64,000 nucleotides of DNA, taken from Channa striata (Eukaryota > Chordata > Actinopteri > Anabantiformes > Channidae). Position 1 is the stretch's first letter. Every line of letters starts with the position of its first letter. The notes below the pieces were generated by a model that was given only the letters and a program-made list of their open reading frames with translations, made no database searches and had not been told where the DNA came from. Below are positions 23,301-34,903 of the stretch, one piece after another. The translations under genes and the position numbers were made by a program. Location of the stretch: contig CM065175.1 in assembly GCA_033026295.1 (NCBI GenBank), positions 26,082,875 through 26,146,874 on the forward strand, given 5' to 3'.

Positions 23301-24689
23301 AAACAGCTTTCACAAACATTTGATGCACGTCACAGTGTTTGAACTCACGGGGAATCGGTTCAAGTAATTGCTGCGACTGCAACATCCTAAAATCCTGGAT
23401 CGACTGATATACTGTCTAATAAAAACCTGCACGCAGAGAGTGATGGATGCAAAAGTCTCAACCCGTGAACACTGTGTGTCCTTCTTCCAGAGACTCAGCT
23501 CTGGCTCCCCGGCCTGTAGTCATGTAGACAAAGTCACAGTTTTGACGTTATAATATCTTCACGGCTGCAAATGCGACACAAACGTGTCTTCAGGACACAA
23601 GAAGCAGCATTGGTCTGTTTTTTTTGGAAAACATTTAATCTCTACAAACGTCCTGCTTTGTGTTTCACCTGGTCACCAGCTGTGACGTGATGGACAGGCA
23701 GCACGGACGTGGCCTGTGAGCTGCTGCTGAACAGGGTTGATTTGAATCCAAAGGGAGGTGGATCTCTGCGATGTACCTGTGAGTCACCCTGTGTTCAGTC
23801 TCGTATGTGACCCTGTTCTCCTTGTTGTCTGCGTTCTGTTGTTTGTTCTGTTCCTTTTGTTCCACGCTGACTTCATGGTCAGGAGGACGCCCGGTCTCTC
23901 CCAGGCTGACTGAGCTGCCTCTAATAAACCCACGGAACACGGTCTCGTTAGTTCAGCCTCATGATACACTGTGATGGAGTTCTCCTCTGCCTCCTATTCC
24001 ATTTATAGACGTAGATAATCTTCATCTGATGAACATCAACAGTGTGTGTTTGGCTTTTATTTTGAAAATATTTTTCCAGGGCCTTGATTCAGCGGGTGGC
24101 AGACCTGAATCATTCCGGCTGAGGGTTATTTTAGAGCCACAAAATCAGGTCACTGGTTTTTTTTAATGCTTTGTATTTGCAAACAGCAACTTCAGTATTA
24201 AAACTTGTTTCCTACCAGAAAACCTAATCTGTTTGGATGAATACAAGTATTAAAAAAGGCTTTCTGTCTGACCGGTTCACGTGATGGCAACAAAGAACAG
24301 AGCGCGCTGTTTTATTCAGAAATAATGAGATTCGTGTATTACATGCTGCTGCTGGAGGTCAATAATGTTCCGAGTGGACTTTTGCTGTTGTGGCTGGAGC
24401 CGCTAGGTCTGATTTGAGGCCTGAGTCGTCCAACCCGTCTCGATCTTCCATCTGTCGCCACCATCCATCGCCGGAGCAGCTTCCAAGAGAAAGTCAAGCT
24501 CCAGTCGTTTTGCTGCTCGTTTTTTGCATACACACCTACAGAAAAGTGCACAATGAAGCCATTACATGTGGTGTCATCACGAGCTGGCTCGTTTTTTTGA
24601 ACACTTCACATCACACATCAGTATTCGAGCTTCCAATAATGTGATACTCCTGCAGAAATACAATAGAAAAATGTTGTTGTGGAGGGTTT
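20346..24689. other. intergenic, no gene recognised
   Basis: No credible exon was seen. A repeat fragment (about 21,640-21,715, TTTATTTACATAGGATCAATTT type) is present. The block 21,170-21,500 is non-repetitive with ATTA/TAAT-rich motifs and could be a conserved non-coding element. Confidence 0.4.
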
Positions 24690-26330
24690 AGTATAAGTTG
24701 GACCTCATACTTACATTAGCTGTGTTATTCTACACAGTGAGTTAGATTAAGGTTTAGATAATAACTTGAATCTGTAGAAAATGTTACGTATAAATATGAG
24801 AATTTGGGGGTAACCAAAGACGTCCTATTTCTTATCAGTGAATTTTGGCTTTTGCACCAGATGCTAAAATTTCATATTCAGTAGGAGAGTGGATCAATTT
24901 TCTTATCTAATGCTTGGCAATAAGCATTATAATAATTATCAATAATAACTGATAACTCACAATATTTGTGAAATTAAGACAATTGTCATTGTGCAAGAAT
25001 ATACAATGAAATTGAGACGCTATATAAAACAATATAGAAGTAAAAGACTAAAATACATCAATCATTTTATATCACATGTGTCGACACTGTTCGTCTCAAA
25101 CCCCACACTCCAGCATGTTAAGTCAGTCCATGTCCATATTGCACTTAAAGTAGAAAAGTAAGATAAAATATGGCTTTTTTTTTTGATAAAAAGACAAATT
25201 ATTAAGTAATTATTTACTCCATAAAAATTTGATACTTTGTACCTTTTTTATTTTATCACCATTTCTCTACTTGCCATTTATTTATTTATGCAATGTACTA
25301 CAGCATCGATTGATGGTAACTTTCCCCTTGACAAACAATCTCATCTTAGAATAAAAAAGACAAACGCAATCTAATCGGTTGGAGTCGAAAGAAGTAAAAC
25401 CTCTTTGCTGCACTGATCTCTGAGCTGCTCAGTGAAAAGTGGACACAGTTCAGGCATTTAAAGCTTCTCAGAGCAGGAAGAATCAGAATGAGGCCTGATG
25501 TGTTCCGCTTAAACACACCTGGTTTTAAGAGGAACCAGCATTACATGATCTGTCCCTCAGTGAGTCGCATGGAGAAAATAGGATGTTATTCAGTTTTCTC
25601 AGCAGCGACATGTCGCTTCTTTCTTATTACTGAGTCAACTTGGCTCTGCGAAAATGTGATGGTCTGAGTCAACCAGCCGATCATTGGACCGGAGCAGAGG
25701 ATCCTGGGAGCTGAGCTGCTTCCACAAAATGGAAAATGATTCCCCACAATAATGGCTCAGCTCAGAAACACATTCTCACCATCAGCGCATGTGTAGATAT
25801 TCACGGTCCAGGTAAAAGTCGAGCTGTCGACTGCCTGCTGACCGCTGCAGTGAGGTAAATCCATCACTACCTGCCGCTGCTCCCACTTTCATCAACACAC
25901 ACACATTTACACACGGGTCGTGACCTGCTGCTTTCGTTTGTCACAGACGGAAGATCGATCCGAAGAGTCTCATTATCTAAAGTGGCCACAGACAAACTTG
26001 GAGCAAGATTCTTAAAGGAGCTTAAGACGCAGTGAAATGCCTGGTGAAATCCCACGAGCAGACGCTGCAGTGGAAGAAACAGCACTGAACACGCCACAGA
26101 ACGTTTGACTGTGACCCCGAGGAGCATTTATGTGAAATTATTTCCAGGTTTCTGTAGATGTTCCAGTAGATTAATCTCAGTCATATTTACTGGAATTTTG
26201 TCCTGTAACCAGGCCTTACTCACAGCTATAAAGTTCAAATTCTTCATGTATAAATTGCTGAACCTTTTGACACTACGGCACAACTTTATATAGACACCAA
26301 AAAATTGTGTTAGGGTTTTGGAAAACAACT
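24690..26330 (+). repeat. upstream flank of unit A, paralogous to flanks of unit C and ctsk
   Basis: From 25,408 (GCTGCACTGATCTCTGAG) to about 26,280 the sequence closely matches 40,892-41,440 upstream of copy C, and part of it matches 48,390-48,910 upstream of ctsk. Weaker similarity to 47,310-47,410 and 48,225-48,300 extends the flank back to about 24,690. These flanks mark the units of a tandem duplication. Confidence 0.75.
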
Positions 26331-26892
26331 GCAGGGGAATGTTACGTTAGGAGACAATATGGGTTGTTGAAGTTGAAATACATAAAAACAAAACATGACG
26401 ACTTTTCTCACTGTCATAACCACGTATGTGGTAATGACACAAAATGTCTCGGTCTCCCGTGGAAAAGGTCTTTGTCTTGTCCCACCTCCCACCCCGTCCA
26501 CCTCCCTGTGAGACATTTTTCCACTTTGAAATCCGGCATCACTGCTTCCAACATGTGCATCTGTTTTTTTCCAGTGAACTACACTGATGAATCACGGATC
26601 CAAAGCCAACAACAGGAAACTCCGTTGGAAAGTTTCTCCAGGAATCCTGTGTGGGTCTCTGGCTTGGCCTGAAACACAACAACACTTTTTGTCCTTTTGT
26701 CCTCTCGGGTTACTCGTTTCATGACGCTGTGGCATTAAGCGCGTCAGTGAACAGCGCACAAAACTAAATCTCTGGGCCTGGACTAAACTGAGTGCAGTCA
26801 CAAGTGATGTTATTGTGATCATTGTTTGTTGGGTTGATGATTCTGTTCTGAGAAATCTCCTCCCCACAATGGGAGGTACGAAATCCAGCTGA

Positions 26893-26972
26893 TATAAAGA
26901 CACTGTCCTACTTGACAACAGAGGAACACGACTCAGACGGTTTCCACAAAGTCTTTCACGTCTGGATTCGAG
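26893..26972 (+). promoter_or_regulatory. copy A promoter TATA box and non-coding exon 1
   Basis: TATAAA at 26,893-26,898 is followed at the usual distance by a short 5' UTR exon (about 26,923-26,972) ending in GATTCGAG|GTAAAC. The same TATA context and exon occur at 42,147-42,227 (copy C) and 51,649-51,729 (ctsk) with only a few differences, so all three should share core promoter behaviour. The transcription start is inferred from spacing. Confidence 0.7.
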
Positions 26973-27410
26973 GTAAACTTGACTCTTTACTGATTTCCAT
27001 AGACAAAGTTTTACTTTCAGTTTTGTGAATCCTCTTGGAGACGAATCACTGCTGCTAAACCAACTCGTGCATGTGGGAGCAGCACTGAGCCAAAATGACA
27101 TTTGTTGTCCGAGCAGAAAGTCACTTCCCACAACAGATTCTGAGTTTGTCCTTTTGAATTCAGGTTCAGATAAGTTCATACCTACTTTTTCCAGCTTAGA
27201 AACTAATTAGCTTTAATAGGATTAGAAGGAGAGAAGGATTTTTGACCCAGTTGCACCTTTAAAGTATGATGAAGTCATAGCTACAGAGCTGTGGCCTTCT
27301 GCAAAGTTATTGCAACATATTTCTGGAAATTTCATAAGAGACATAAAAACCATTAATATGAATGTTTTGTAAAATATGAATGTATTGTAAGAAACAGACT
27401 CCCACCAGGA

Positions 27411-27727
27411 GATTTTTTCTCATATGGCTAAACAGCCATGTTCCAGTAAACTGTAAAATCATTTGCATATAGATCATGAGACCCTGCTATGTAAATCACT
27501 GCGTTTCCATCAAAAGCCCCGAGGGTGAAGCCATGGCACAGACACCAAATGTGTGTAGGAAGGAGAGAGTGTGAAGCAGTTCACTGTGCACAGCCTCAAA
27601 GCTCAAGGAGGCCGGCGCTTCTCTGCCTCCACTTCAGTCCAACTCAACAAGTCAGTGGCAGAAACGCCGATTAAAGGCAGGATGTCGTGACACAGCAGGG
27701 AACAATCAGAGGTGCTAAAGAAAAGCT
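27411..27727 (+). repeat. 317-bp intron block nearly identical to ctsk intron 1
   Basis: Base-by-base reading against 52,122-52,438 gives the same length and only two differences (A/G in GCATAT versus GCATGT; G/A in GAGGCC versus GAGACC). It contains an octamer-type ATTTGCAT. Copies B and C lack it. It lies in intron 1 of copy A. Confidence 0.85.
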
Positions 27728-28278
27728 TTTATTTTAGCCTGGAATTAAAAATAAAAATAGGAAGAACCAAGAGCATTTTTAAAAAATACAACAATAGTTC
27801 CGGTCACTTTGTTTGGGCCTCGTGTGTTTGGTACAAAGCTGCAAGAAAGCTCCAAAAATTACACCAACTCAGCATTTTACAATTTATGTCAGTTATTCTG
27901 CTACTTAGCTCTGAATAGCTGTTGGGTTTTTCTCTAATTGTGCTGTATGAGGATTTCCAAAGAACGATAAACAGTTTGGTTCTAAAGGTTACATGTCTGA
28001 CATTCTGCAATTGAAACCAACATTTAAACAGAGCATAGAAACTCACTGACATCATCTTTACAACTTTTTATTGTCTAACTAAACATGTAATAAATAATTG
28101 TACAGTATCATTCTTCAAATTCCAAACTGGGAGACAGATCACTGCCACCTGGAATTTTATTCCCGTTATTTTTTATAATTAATGTTCATTTGAAACAACT
28201 GCAGCCGATGTCCTGTTTTCTCTGATTCAGTGTTTGACTTATTGATCTCGTGGATTGTTCTTAGGTGTCTGTGTGTTG

Positions 28279-30946
28279 ATGATGGAATCCTCAGATTCAG
28301 ACAAATTGGATAAAGCCAACCTCGACGCAGAATGGGAGCAATGGAAGATCAAATTTAATAAAACATACAAAAACGCGGTAAGTTTCTGCCTATGTTTCTA
28401 ACGTCTAGAGGAAAAATTGGGGTTTTTATATGAAAATATACAGAAGTGGAAATAAAAAAATGCCATAAAGGTGAAGTAAACCAGAACGGAAAAATATCAA
28501 CACGTTTTAAAGTGTTAACCAGGTTTGAGCATGTATGAACAGTTTTTGCATGTTCCTGGTCCTAAGGAATTCTGTTCCATTGATGTAACGACATTAATAT
28601 ATGAAAAACTGCTGTCTCCAAACTTAATGTGTCTCCACAAAGACGTTTGTTTTTGCAACAACGTTGCAAAATCCTTGAGAAATGCACCGAGCTGATGATT
28701 TTTTCAGAAGGAGCCAGGACAAAGAAGTAGAAGTGGGGCCACAGAGTGACACAGGAATAGATCAGAGTGACATTAATGGGAAGGGATGTGAAATTTTCAT
28801 TCCAGTTGAGTGTCAGAGTGAGTTTACTGAAGAGTTTGTTTCTTAGAACATTGATTTTACTCCTTTTATTGAAGGAGCTTGAATGAATGAATTATACAAT
28901 GTCATCAGCATATTATAGATTTTTATACATTTTTTTCTAGAAAACTAAAATGGCAGAATGTGTAAAAAAAAATGGACACACTTTTCTGAACTCTGAGTGC
29001 TGGGGAGACTGTGGTGGAATGTGGCAGAGAAGCGAGACGGAGGCCTGGGTTGTTGCATTTTATACCTTTTAGATGGCAGAGATTTTGGCTTTTGTGGCTA
29101 GATGTTAATAACTAAGATAAGTAGAAATGTTTTTTCCTATAAGCAACAGAAACTAACGAGTGTCTGGTTATGTACTTTGTAAATTGACATTTTTTATGTC
29201 TATTCCTCAGGAAGAAGAGTCGTACCGCAGGGGTATTTGGGAGGACACCATGCGTTTCATCGAAGCCCACAACAAGGAGGAAGCAGAGGGCGAACACAGC
29301 TTTACAGTGGGGATGAACCAGTTTGGAGACATGGTGAGTCTGGGACAGTCTCATATGATATACAATAACTGTAGATATCAGCCTGTGCCACACCAAACTA
29401 CACGGTTATTCCAAAAATATCCCAGAGAATTTACACAAATTTTATGTTGTGTAGTTCATCGTGGTGGAAAACAGCCATAATGGTATTTAGAAGTCTCACA
29501 AAGACAGAAAGACTTGCATGTCAGAATTCCATTTCAATTTCTCTGTAACAATCTTTGAGATGCTTCAGATACCGACATTGTTTCATTTCCATGGCGAGAA
29601 CTCTGTTTCCGTCCCCTCCTGTCCAGTCACCTTTGTATATTAGCTCTAAAGAATCACATGCTGTCACGTCTCTCACCGTGAGCGATAATTTCCACCTTGT
29701 TTGAAGCACACTTCAAATACAGAAGCACAGTTGGGGAGGAATTGAAGCGTCCCTCCCCCAAATGCCAGTCATTACTCCCATCTTTCATCTGACTCATGTC
29801 CAAGCGTCACAGCAAATATAGTGTCCAGGCCGTTCAGGTCTGAGCTTCCACCACATTTTGAATAATAGCTCCTCAGCAGTTCTGATCTTTGGCTGCTGTC
29901 GTCTTTCTTTTCATTCACCCATTCATGCTGCAGCTCCATGAGGTGGTGAAGGATGAGGGCGGAGTCAGCACAGGTTGTCTTTGCATGAAGACGCCAACGG
30001 AAACAAGCTGTTTGTCAGTATAAGGACAAATAAAGGCTGGTTTATGAGCGATAGGAACATGCACACACCCAAATTCTGGAAAAATTTCATGTTCATGTGG
30101 GAACAGGTGGGCCAGAAATTAAACATGTTTCCATTTTTGTTGAAATGAAAGACATTAACAGATGGTGTGTGTTTCTTCCATTAACTATCTCTGCCTGAGA
30201 TGTAAATGAAGCGCTGGGAAATTCTGATATATATAAAATGGCAAAAGTATTTTTAGATAAACACTAACAGTGCTGACAGTCAGAACAGAAATAACTTTAA
30301 TTTCTCTTTTGCTGTTCACGTGTCTCTTTGCTTTAGTCTGTTTTTCATCTAGTGTTTTTTATTATGCACATTTTTGTGCTGTTTGTCTCTTTTGGACATT
30401 TGTCTAGCAAAAAAAGACTTTTCCCTTCGGAGCAACGAGTATTAAACCATCTCTTCATGAAATGCTTTTCATCCCCAGTCTCTCCGCTCAATCAAATTCT
30501 CACTTTTCCATGTCTGTCTTACTTGTTCTCGCCTGAAGTCTAAAAATAAATCCTCTCCCGTCTCCTGCTCTTGTCCTAAAACGTTTTATCTCACATTACT
30601 CCTAATCAACGCTAACTGTTCTTCTGTTCCTGCAGAAACCAGAAGAAATCTGTTGTGGTGGACTAAAGCAAAAAAGATGTTGTGACTCTAGTGGGGAACC
30701 TGGTCAGGTAACAAAGACCTTTTTTATTATTTATAAATGTGCATATAAGGTTTTTTTATTTAGTGGTTTTCTGCACATGAATTGATGGTTATTATAATGT
30801 ATGAAATGAAAGTGTTTTACAATTTCACTATGTCAGAGAGTTTCTGAACAAATATGAGTCAGAGGATGTGCTGAATGTTCTAATTTTCCCAGGAAAACAT
30901 GAACTTATTTGCATTTTCTTTCTCCCTCTTTCAGACCCACAAATGA
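28279..30946 (+). CDS. copy A: I29-only (CTLA-2-like) cysteine protease inhibitor, cytosolic form
   Basis: Predicted spliced CDS of 101 aa: exons 28,279-28,377, 29,211-29,333, 30,636-30,707 and 30,935-30,946, after a 5' UTR exon near 26.9 kb. All junctions are GT-AG and all internal exons are whole codons. The protein is a cathepsin propeptide (inhibitor I29) domain: LDAEWEQWKIKF, then EEESYRRGIW...RFIEAHN (ERFNIN-type helix, about residues 34-53) and GMNQFGDM (GNFD-type, 67-74). A short tail with paired cysteines C80-C81 and C89-C90 (EEICCGGLKQKRCC) and a terminal THK follows. There is no protease domain and no signal peptide; the start Met codons sit where ctsk codes signal-peptide leucines. 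By family knowledge (mouse CTLA-2, insect crammer, fish salarin) it should inhibit papain-type cathepsins; target and activity are inferred. A non-functional relic is possible, but intact frames and splice sites argue against it. Confidence 0.75.
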
Positions 30947-31160
30947 GAACGGCTGCGAGTAGCAATCCACCAATTAGTGGATCCCGTAACCTGCCAAAGC
31001 CAATGAAAACAAAGGAATAAATCAGATAATTTCCTGTCATTAGTCATTAGGAGCGGATCAAAACAGCCGGAGAAGTGCATAGAGTGAAATATGACAACAT
31101 CTGTGCTGTTTGTTAACAGGCAGATTATCATCCCAATGATGTTATATTGTTACGTTATCT

Positions 31161-31166
31161 AATAAA
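31161..31166 (+). promoter_or_regulatory. copy A polyadenylation signal
   Basis: AATAAA about 215 bp after the stop codon; the same signal in the same context is at 40,143-40,148 in copy B. Confidence 0.6.
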
Positions 31167-31199
31167 CATCTGAGCTGCCAGAGTTAATTCTAAGGTCAG

Positions 31200-31900
31200 T
31201 GTTTTCTTTTGGTTTTCAATTCATTTCACATGTTTAGTTTTAATTACACACATTTAATTAGAACTGGGCAAAAAACACTTTGCAAAGGAAAACGTGAATA
31301 AAAATAGGCAGGATTCTTTTTAAGATTCTTTTATTTCATTAACATTCTGTCATACTTTTAAAAAACATTTTGTTTCTGTGTTTTGCACAAAACATTATAA
31401 AGTCATAAAATGGAGAAAATGGAAATTTTGTAGTTTTACTGTTTTTTTCTTTAATCAACCAAAAACATATTTTTGACAGATTCGTTTAATTGATAATCAA
31501 TCAATTAAAACTAAACATTTATTTTGATTCTGCACAATGTTCAACAAAGTCATGAAATTGTTGAATAACACATTTCTTTCATATTCACTTTTACATTTTA
31601 ACTCTAACTTTAATGACGTCCTACCATTAGCGTCAGCTGACGTGCAGGACGTCGTCTCCCTCTGGCGGCTGAACATGCAACTGCGGTTATTAAACGTCAC
31701 CAGCAGCTTCCTGCTGATGAATGGTGCAGCCCGACTGTCTCTCTGCTGCTTTACAGCCTCTTCATGTCGTCGGAATTGCAGTTCCACGTGTTGTTTCTTC
31801 CATCTGAGCTGAAGCGGTTACACATTTACAAATGTCACAAAGCATGTCACAAGGTTTTCCCGACGAGAAACAGCAGAAGAGTCGGACTGTAACTCTTTGG
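31200..31900 (+). repeat. 3' flank of unit A, partly ctsk intron 4 homology
   Basis: The stretch near 31,636-31,735 (CAGGACGTCGTCTCCCTCTG) corresponds to 59,770-59,870 inside ctsk intron 4 and to 40,520-40,620 after copy B. The piece 31,818-31,890 matches 45,080-45,140 after copy C. So unit A also ended within ctsk intron 4. Confidence 0.65.
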
Positions 31901-32300
31901 TGGTTTCAGACATAGTCCTACGTGAGAAACCACCTCCCAAGACATCTCCAGAGAGCCATCGCCAGGGCTTGGACATTGATCCCTCCGGTTAGTGTCGAGG
32001 ACCAGGAGCACCTCCAGAAACGGCTCTGATGGGGCCTCCCCATTGTAAGCAGGAAGTTTCTTGGACTGAGCGCGGGGTGCTGCAGCGGGTGTTCGGCAGC
32101 ACTGGCCCCCAGAGCACTCCAGCCGGAGCTGGTAGTTCAGCGTAGCTGTAGTTGCCCCTACTGGCTTTGGCCTGGCTCCTGTCAGTTCTCCCAGGAGTTG
32201 GCTGTCTTGCACATTCCAGTTCTTGAAACTCTCTCTCCAGTATCAGGTGACTTGGACCAATCCCACTTCTGACATCACTGTGACATTCTGCTGAACAGTC
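31847..32300 (-). repeat. possible LTR-retrotransposon gag fragment
   Basis: The minus strand has an open frame of 121 codons containing KLPAYNGEAPSEPFLE, reminiscent of the KLP-x-YDG motif at the start of capsid in fish Ty3/Gypsy-type Gag. No pol, LTRs or full gag were seen. It would be a short dead fragment inserted between units A and B. Confidence 0.3.
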
Positions 32301-32557
32301 ACATTAGGCTTTTGATTTGATTTCTTTTAGAGCTTTTCGTGCCATATATACCCCCCATAACATTTGATTTCCTGTTTTGACTCACTGCTTCGGAGCCTCA
32401 ATCTAGTGTCAAAGTGTGTCGTAAGTGTTTCGTGAAACCTTTGAAATTTGAGCAGCTCACCGCTAGGGGCCGAGCCCGTGGTGAATCCGCAACTGATGCT
32501 GAGTGACTTGCACCACATCATTACTCAAATGAGTTCAGGCTGATCCCAGTCACACTG

Positions 32558-32700
32558 ACATTTACTCTGAGTCATTTGGCGACTTACAGTTGGAAGAACA
32601 AGGCAGTAAAATCTAAGTCAAGGAGAAAACAAAGAGCATCAAAGTGCTATCAAAGACGGTTTTCTGTTTCGTGAGACGTAAGAACAAAAAACTGCTGAAA
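32558..32700. repeat. dispersed teleost repeat fragment
   Basis: GTCATTTGGCGACTTACAGT followed by AAATCTAAGTCAAGGAGAAA and TTTCGTGAGACG parallels the elements at 49,444-49,660 and, inverted, 53,811-54,110. Same family, decayed. Confidence 0.5.
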
Positions 32701-33267
32701 AGAAAGTGTTCAGTGTTTCTTTTTATGTTTTTTTTTTTGTTGGTACAAATGAAGATGCAAAGATGTTCTGTTTTTAGCAGCTTTTTAAATATTGGGAGTG
32801 AGTTTGCTGAGCGTGCAGAGTTTGGCAGCTCGTTCCCTCCTCATGAAGAGTTTGGCTTGGTGTCTTCTGCGTGGCACTGGGACCACAGACGTCAATCAGT
32901 GATGGTTGAGTGTAGGTCACCATACGTGAAGTGTCTCACTGACTGACACTATAAAAGCGCCTCAATGTGCCCAAGTTTTGTGGGTTTGTTAGCAGGAGAT
33001 CTAGACAGCAATAATAGAGAGATGTACTGTATTTGAAAATGGAAGAAGCAAGAAAGAACTAGGCCACTTGTGTGGGAGCAGTTTTATTTGGTGGAACCTA
33101 ATTTAATGACATGCATCATTTGGGATCGGTACAACCCTGCAACATCGGTTTCCCGTGGGAGAATATTCTGCAAAGCTGGAGAAGTTTTAAAGCAAAAGAA
33201 GAAACCGATTAAATTTTTCTTTTATGTATTTCTTTTTTATATTTTAGTGCGTCAGACGTTGTAGGAG

Positions 33268-33465
33268 AGTTTGGCAGTTCACGAAGATTTACACACGTTA
33301 GCACCACCCATTTCTTTTGTTAAATTCCAAAATGTACCAGTTCTCCAAAGCTTTGAATCTACATGTTTCCATAAGATCTACACACATTTTTCCAGCAGAG
33401 GTCAGCAAAGTGATGATTCAAATGTTTCACTGAACCATTTTTGGATTCAGTTGCTTCAACCGGAT
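33268..33465 (+). repeat. diverged direct repeat, first copy
   Basis: The stretch including CCCATTTCTTTTGTTAAA, ACATGTTTCCATAA and TTTTTCCAGCAGAGGT matches 35,197-35,390 in the same order with moderate divergence. Origin unknown; it may be a transposon arm. Confidence 0.5.
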
Positions 33466-34316
33466 TCAAAGCGTCAGAAATCACTGGTTCTCCCATCACT
33501 AAATACAACCCAGAGAAGACAGATTTATTATATTTCATAGTGATGGCCAAACGAGGCCTGATGAACCACTGAACCCGTTTGGACCATTGTAGTGGAAGTT
33601 GGTTCACTACTTGAAGGTTCACTGCATGAGATGGACACCTGCTGATTTTGTTGTGTTGTAAAAATTACTTTATAAAGCTGAAATCTAACTTCATTTACCA
33701 CGTGTCTGGTCTTTCCCTTCTTACTTTAGAGCCGCTTTCATCCGTTCTAATAATCTTTGTGTCCACTAAAAAATCTAATATTTATTTTAATCTTATTACT
33801 TAAGAAATCATGTATCCATAATAAAACAGAGCCTGTACCTGCTACAGTCTTCCTCATACACAGGAGACTTACAACTTCAGTACGTGTCTCCCTCAAATGC
33901 TGCGTGGCCACACTGCAGTATCAAGGAAAACAATTTAAAATACATTAATGCAATCAAAACCATCTTCAGTTGAATTCCTGACCAAGCACCTTGGTCTCAC
34001 TTGGTTCAGCACAGGGCCAGAGTTTCCTCTGACCTCCTGTCCAAAGTTCCACCTCCCCACAAACACACCTGACTCCTTCATCTACTCTCCCTCCAACCAA
34101 TGAGCAGGCAGCAGGGAGATCAACAGGTGGCACTGATTATAATGGAACTCCGTTTATTGAAGCACCGTTTTTTTTTCAAACTTTATTAAGAACTGCATAA
34201 CATACAATAACAGTCTCATATTTATTTTTATTTACTTATTATGATATTTATTTATTTTATTTAGCACATTATCTCAACAAAAATAACAATAAACAAACTT
34301 TCCGCGGATTCAGCGT

Positions 34317-34439
34317 GAACGAAGCGCTGCGGTGGTTCCTACGTCATCAGTCACGTGCTTTTTCCGCCTTTGAAGCTCAGAGCCTCCCAGACAAAGTCCG
34401 GTCGAGTTCGAGACGGGGTTCGGAGCCTCGGTGTCACAG
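34317..34439 (+). promoter_or_regulatory. CpG-rich element with splice donor, candidate alternative promoter for copy B
   Basis: Copy B has no counterpart of the TATA-containing first exon used by A, C and ctsk. This CpG-rich stretch is the nearest upstream candidate. It has a CRE-like ACGTCATCA, a CACGTG E-box (34,352-34,357) and ends in a donor TGTCACAG|GTAACG. A related sequence (ACATCATCGACGTCACATG ... CGCCTTTGAAG) occurs at about 41,967-41,999, so it may instead be part of a dispersed element. Confidence 0.3.
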
Positions 34440-34620
34440 GTAACGTCACTCTTTGACCTCATGAGTTTTATTCGGATTAAATTCCACTTATCAGATTCAC
34501 ATTCACTGTAAGAATTTCATTTGCTCATTATGTCAAATGATACAGTTTTGCCAGTTGCTGGTGAAAACGAGCCTGTACCGGAGTTACACGATCGCGCGGG
34601 GGCGAGTTCCGCTAGAAGCG

Positions 34621-34820
34621 GGTCTCGGTCTCGGTCCGGGTCTCGGTCTGGGTCTCGGTCTCGGTCCGGGTCTCGGTCTCGGTCTCGGTCTGGGTCTCGG
34701 TCTGGGTCTCTATCTTGGTCTCGGTCTCGGTCTCTCGGTCCGGGTCTTGGTCTCGGTCCGGGTCTCGGTCTCGGTCCAGGTCTCAGTCTGGGTCTCGGTC
34801 TCGGTCCGGGTCTCGGTCTT

Positions 34821-34860
<40 letters not shown>

Positions 34861-34903
34861 CGGGTCTCGGTCTCGGTCTCGGTCCGGGTCTCGGTCCGGG
34901 TCT
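34621..34903 (+). repeat. GGTCTC/GGTCCG hexanucleotide minisatellite
   Basis: About 47 tandem six-base units, mostly GGTCTC mixed with GGTCCG and GGTCTG variants. A short second block lies at 34,951-34,997. Because the unit is a multiple of three, every frame is open and codes dipeptide repeats (Gly-Leu, Ser-Arg, Val-Ser; on the other strand Arg-Pro, Asp-Arg). No sign of a real gene here. Confidence 0.9.

Noticed and set aside
26592..27179. 195-codon minus-strand frame
   Set aside because: It is antisense to the copy A promoter and exon 1, which are better explained by homology with copy C and ctsk; the frame is not kept in those paralogues.
30352..30543. Additional exon in copy A intron 3
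   Set aside because: Frame is not conserved in copy B (38,924-39,145) and lacks matching acceptor/donor; intron sequence.
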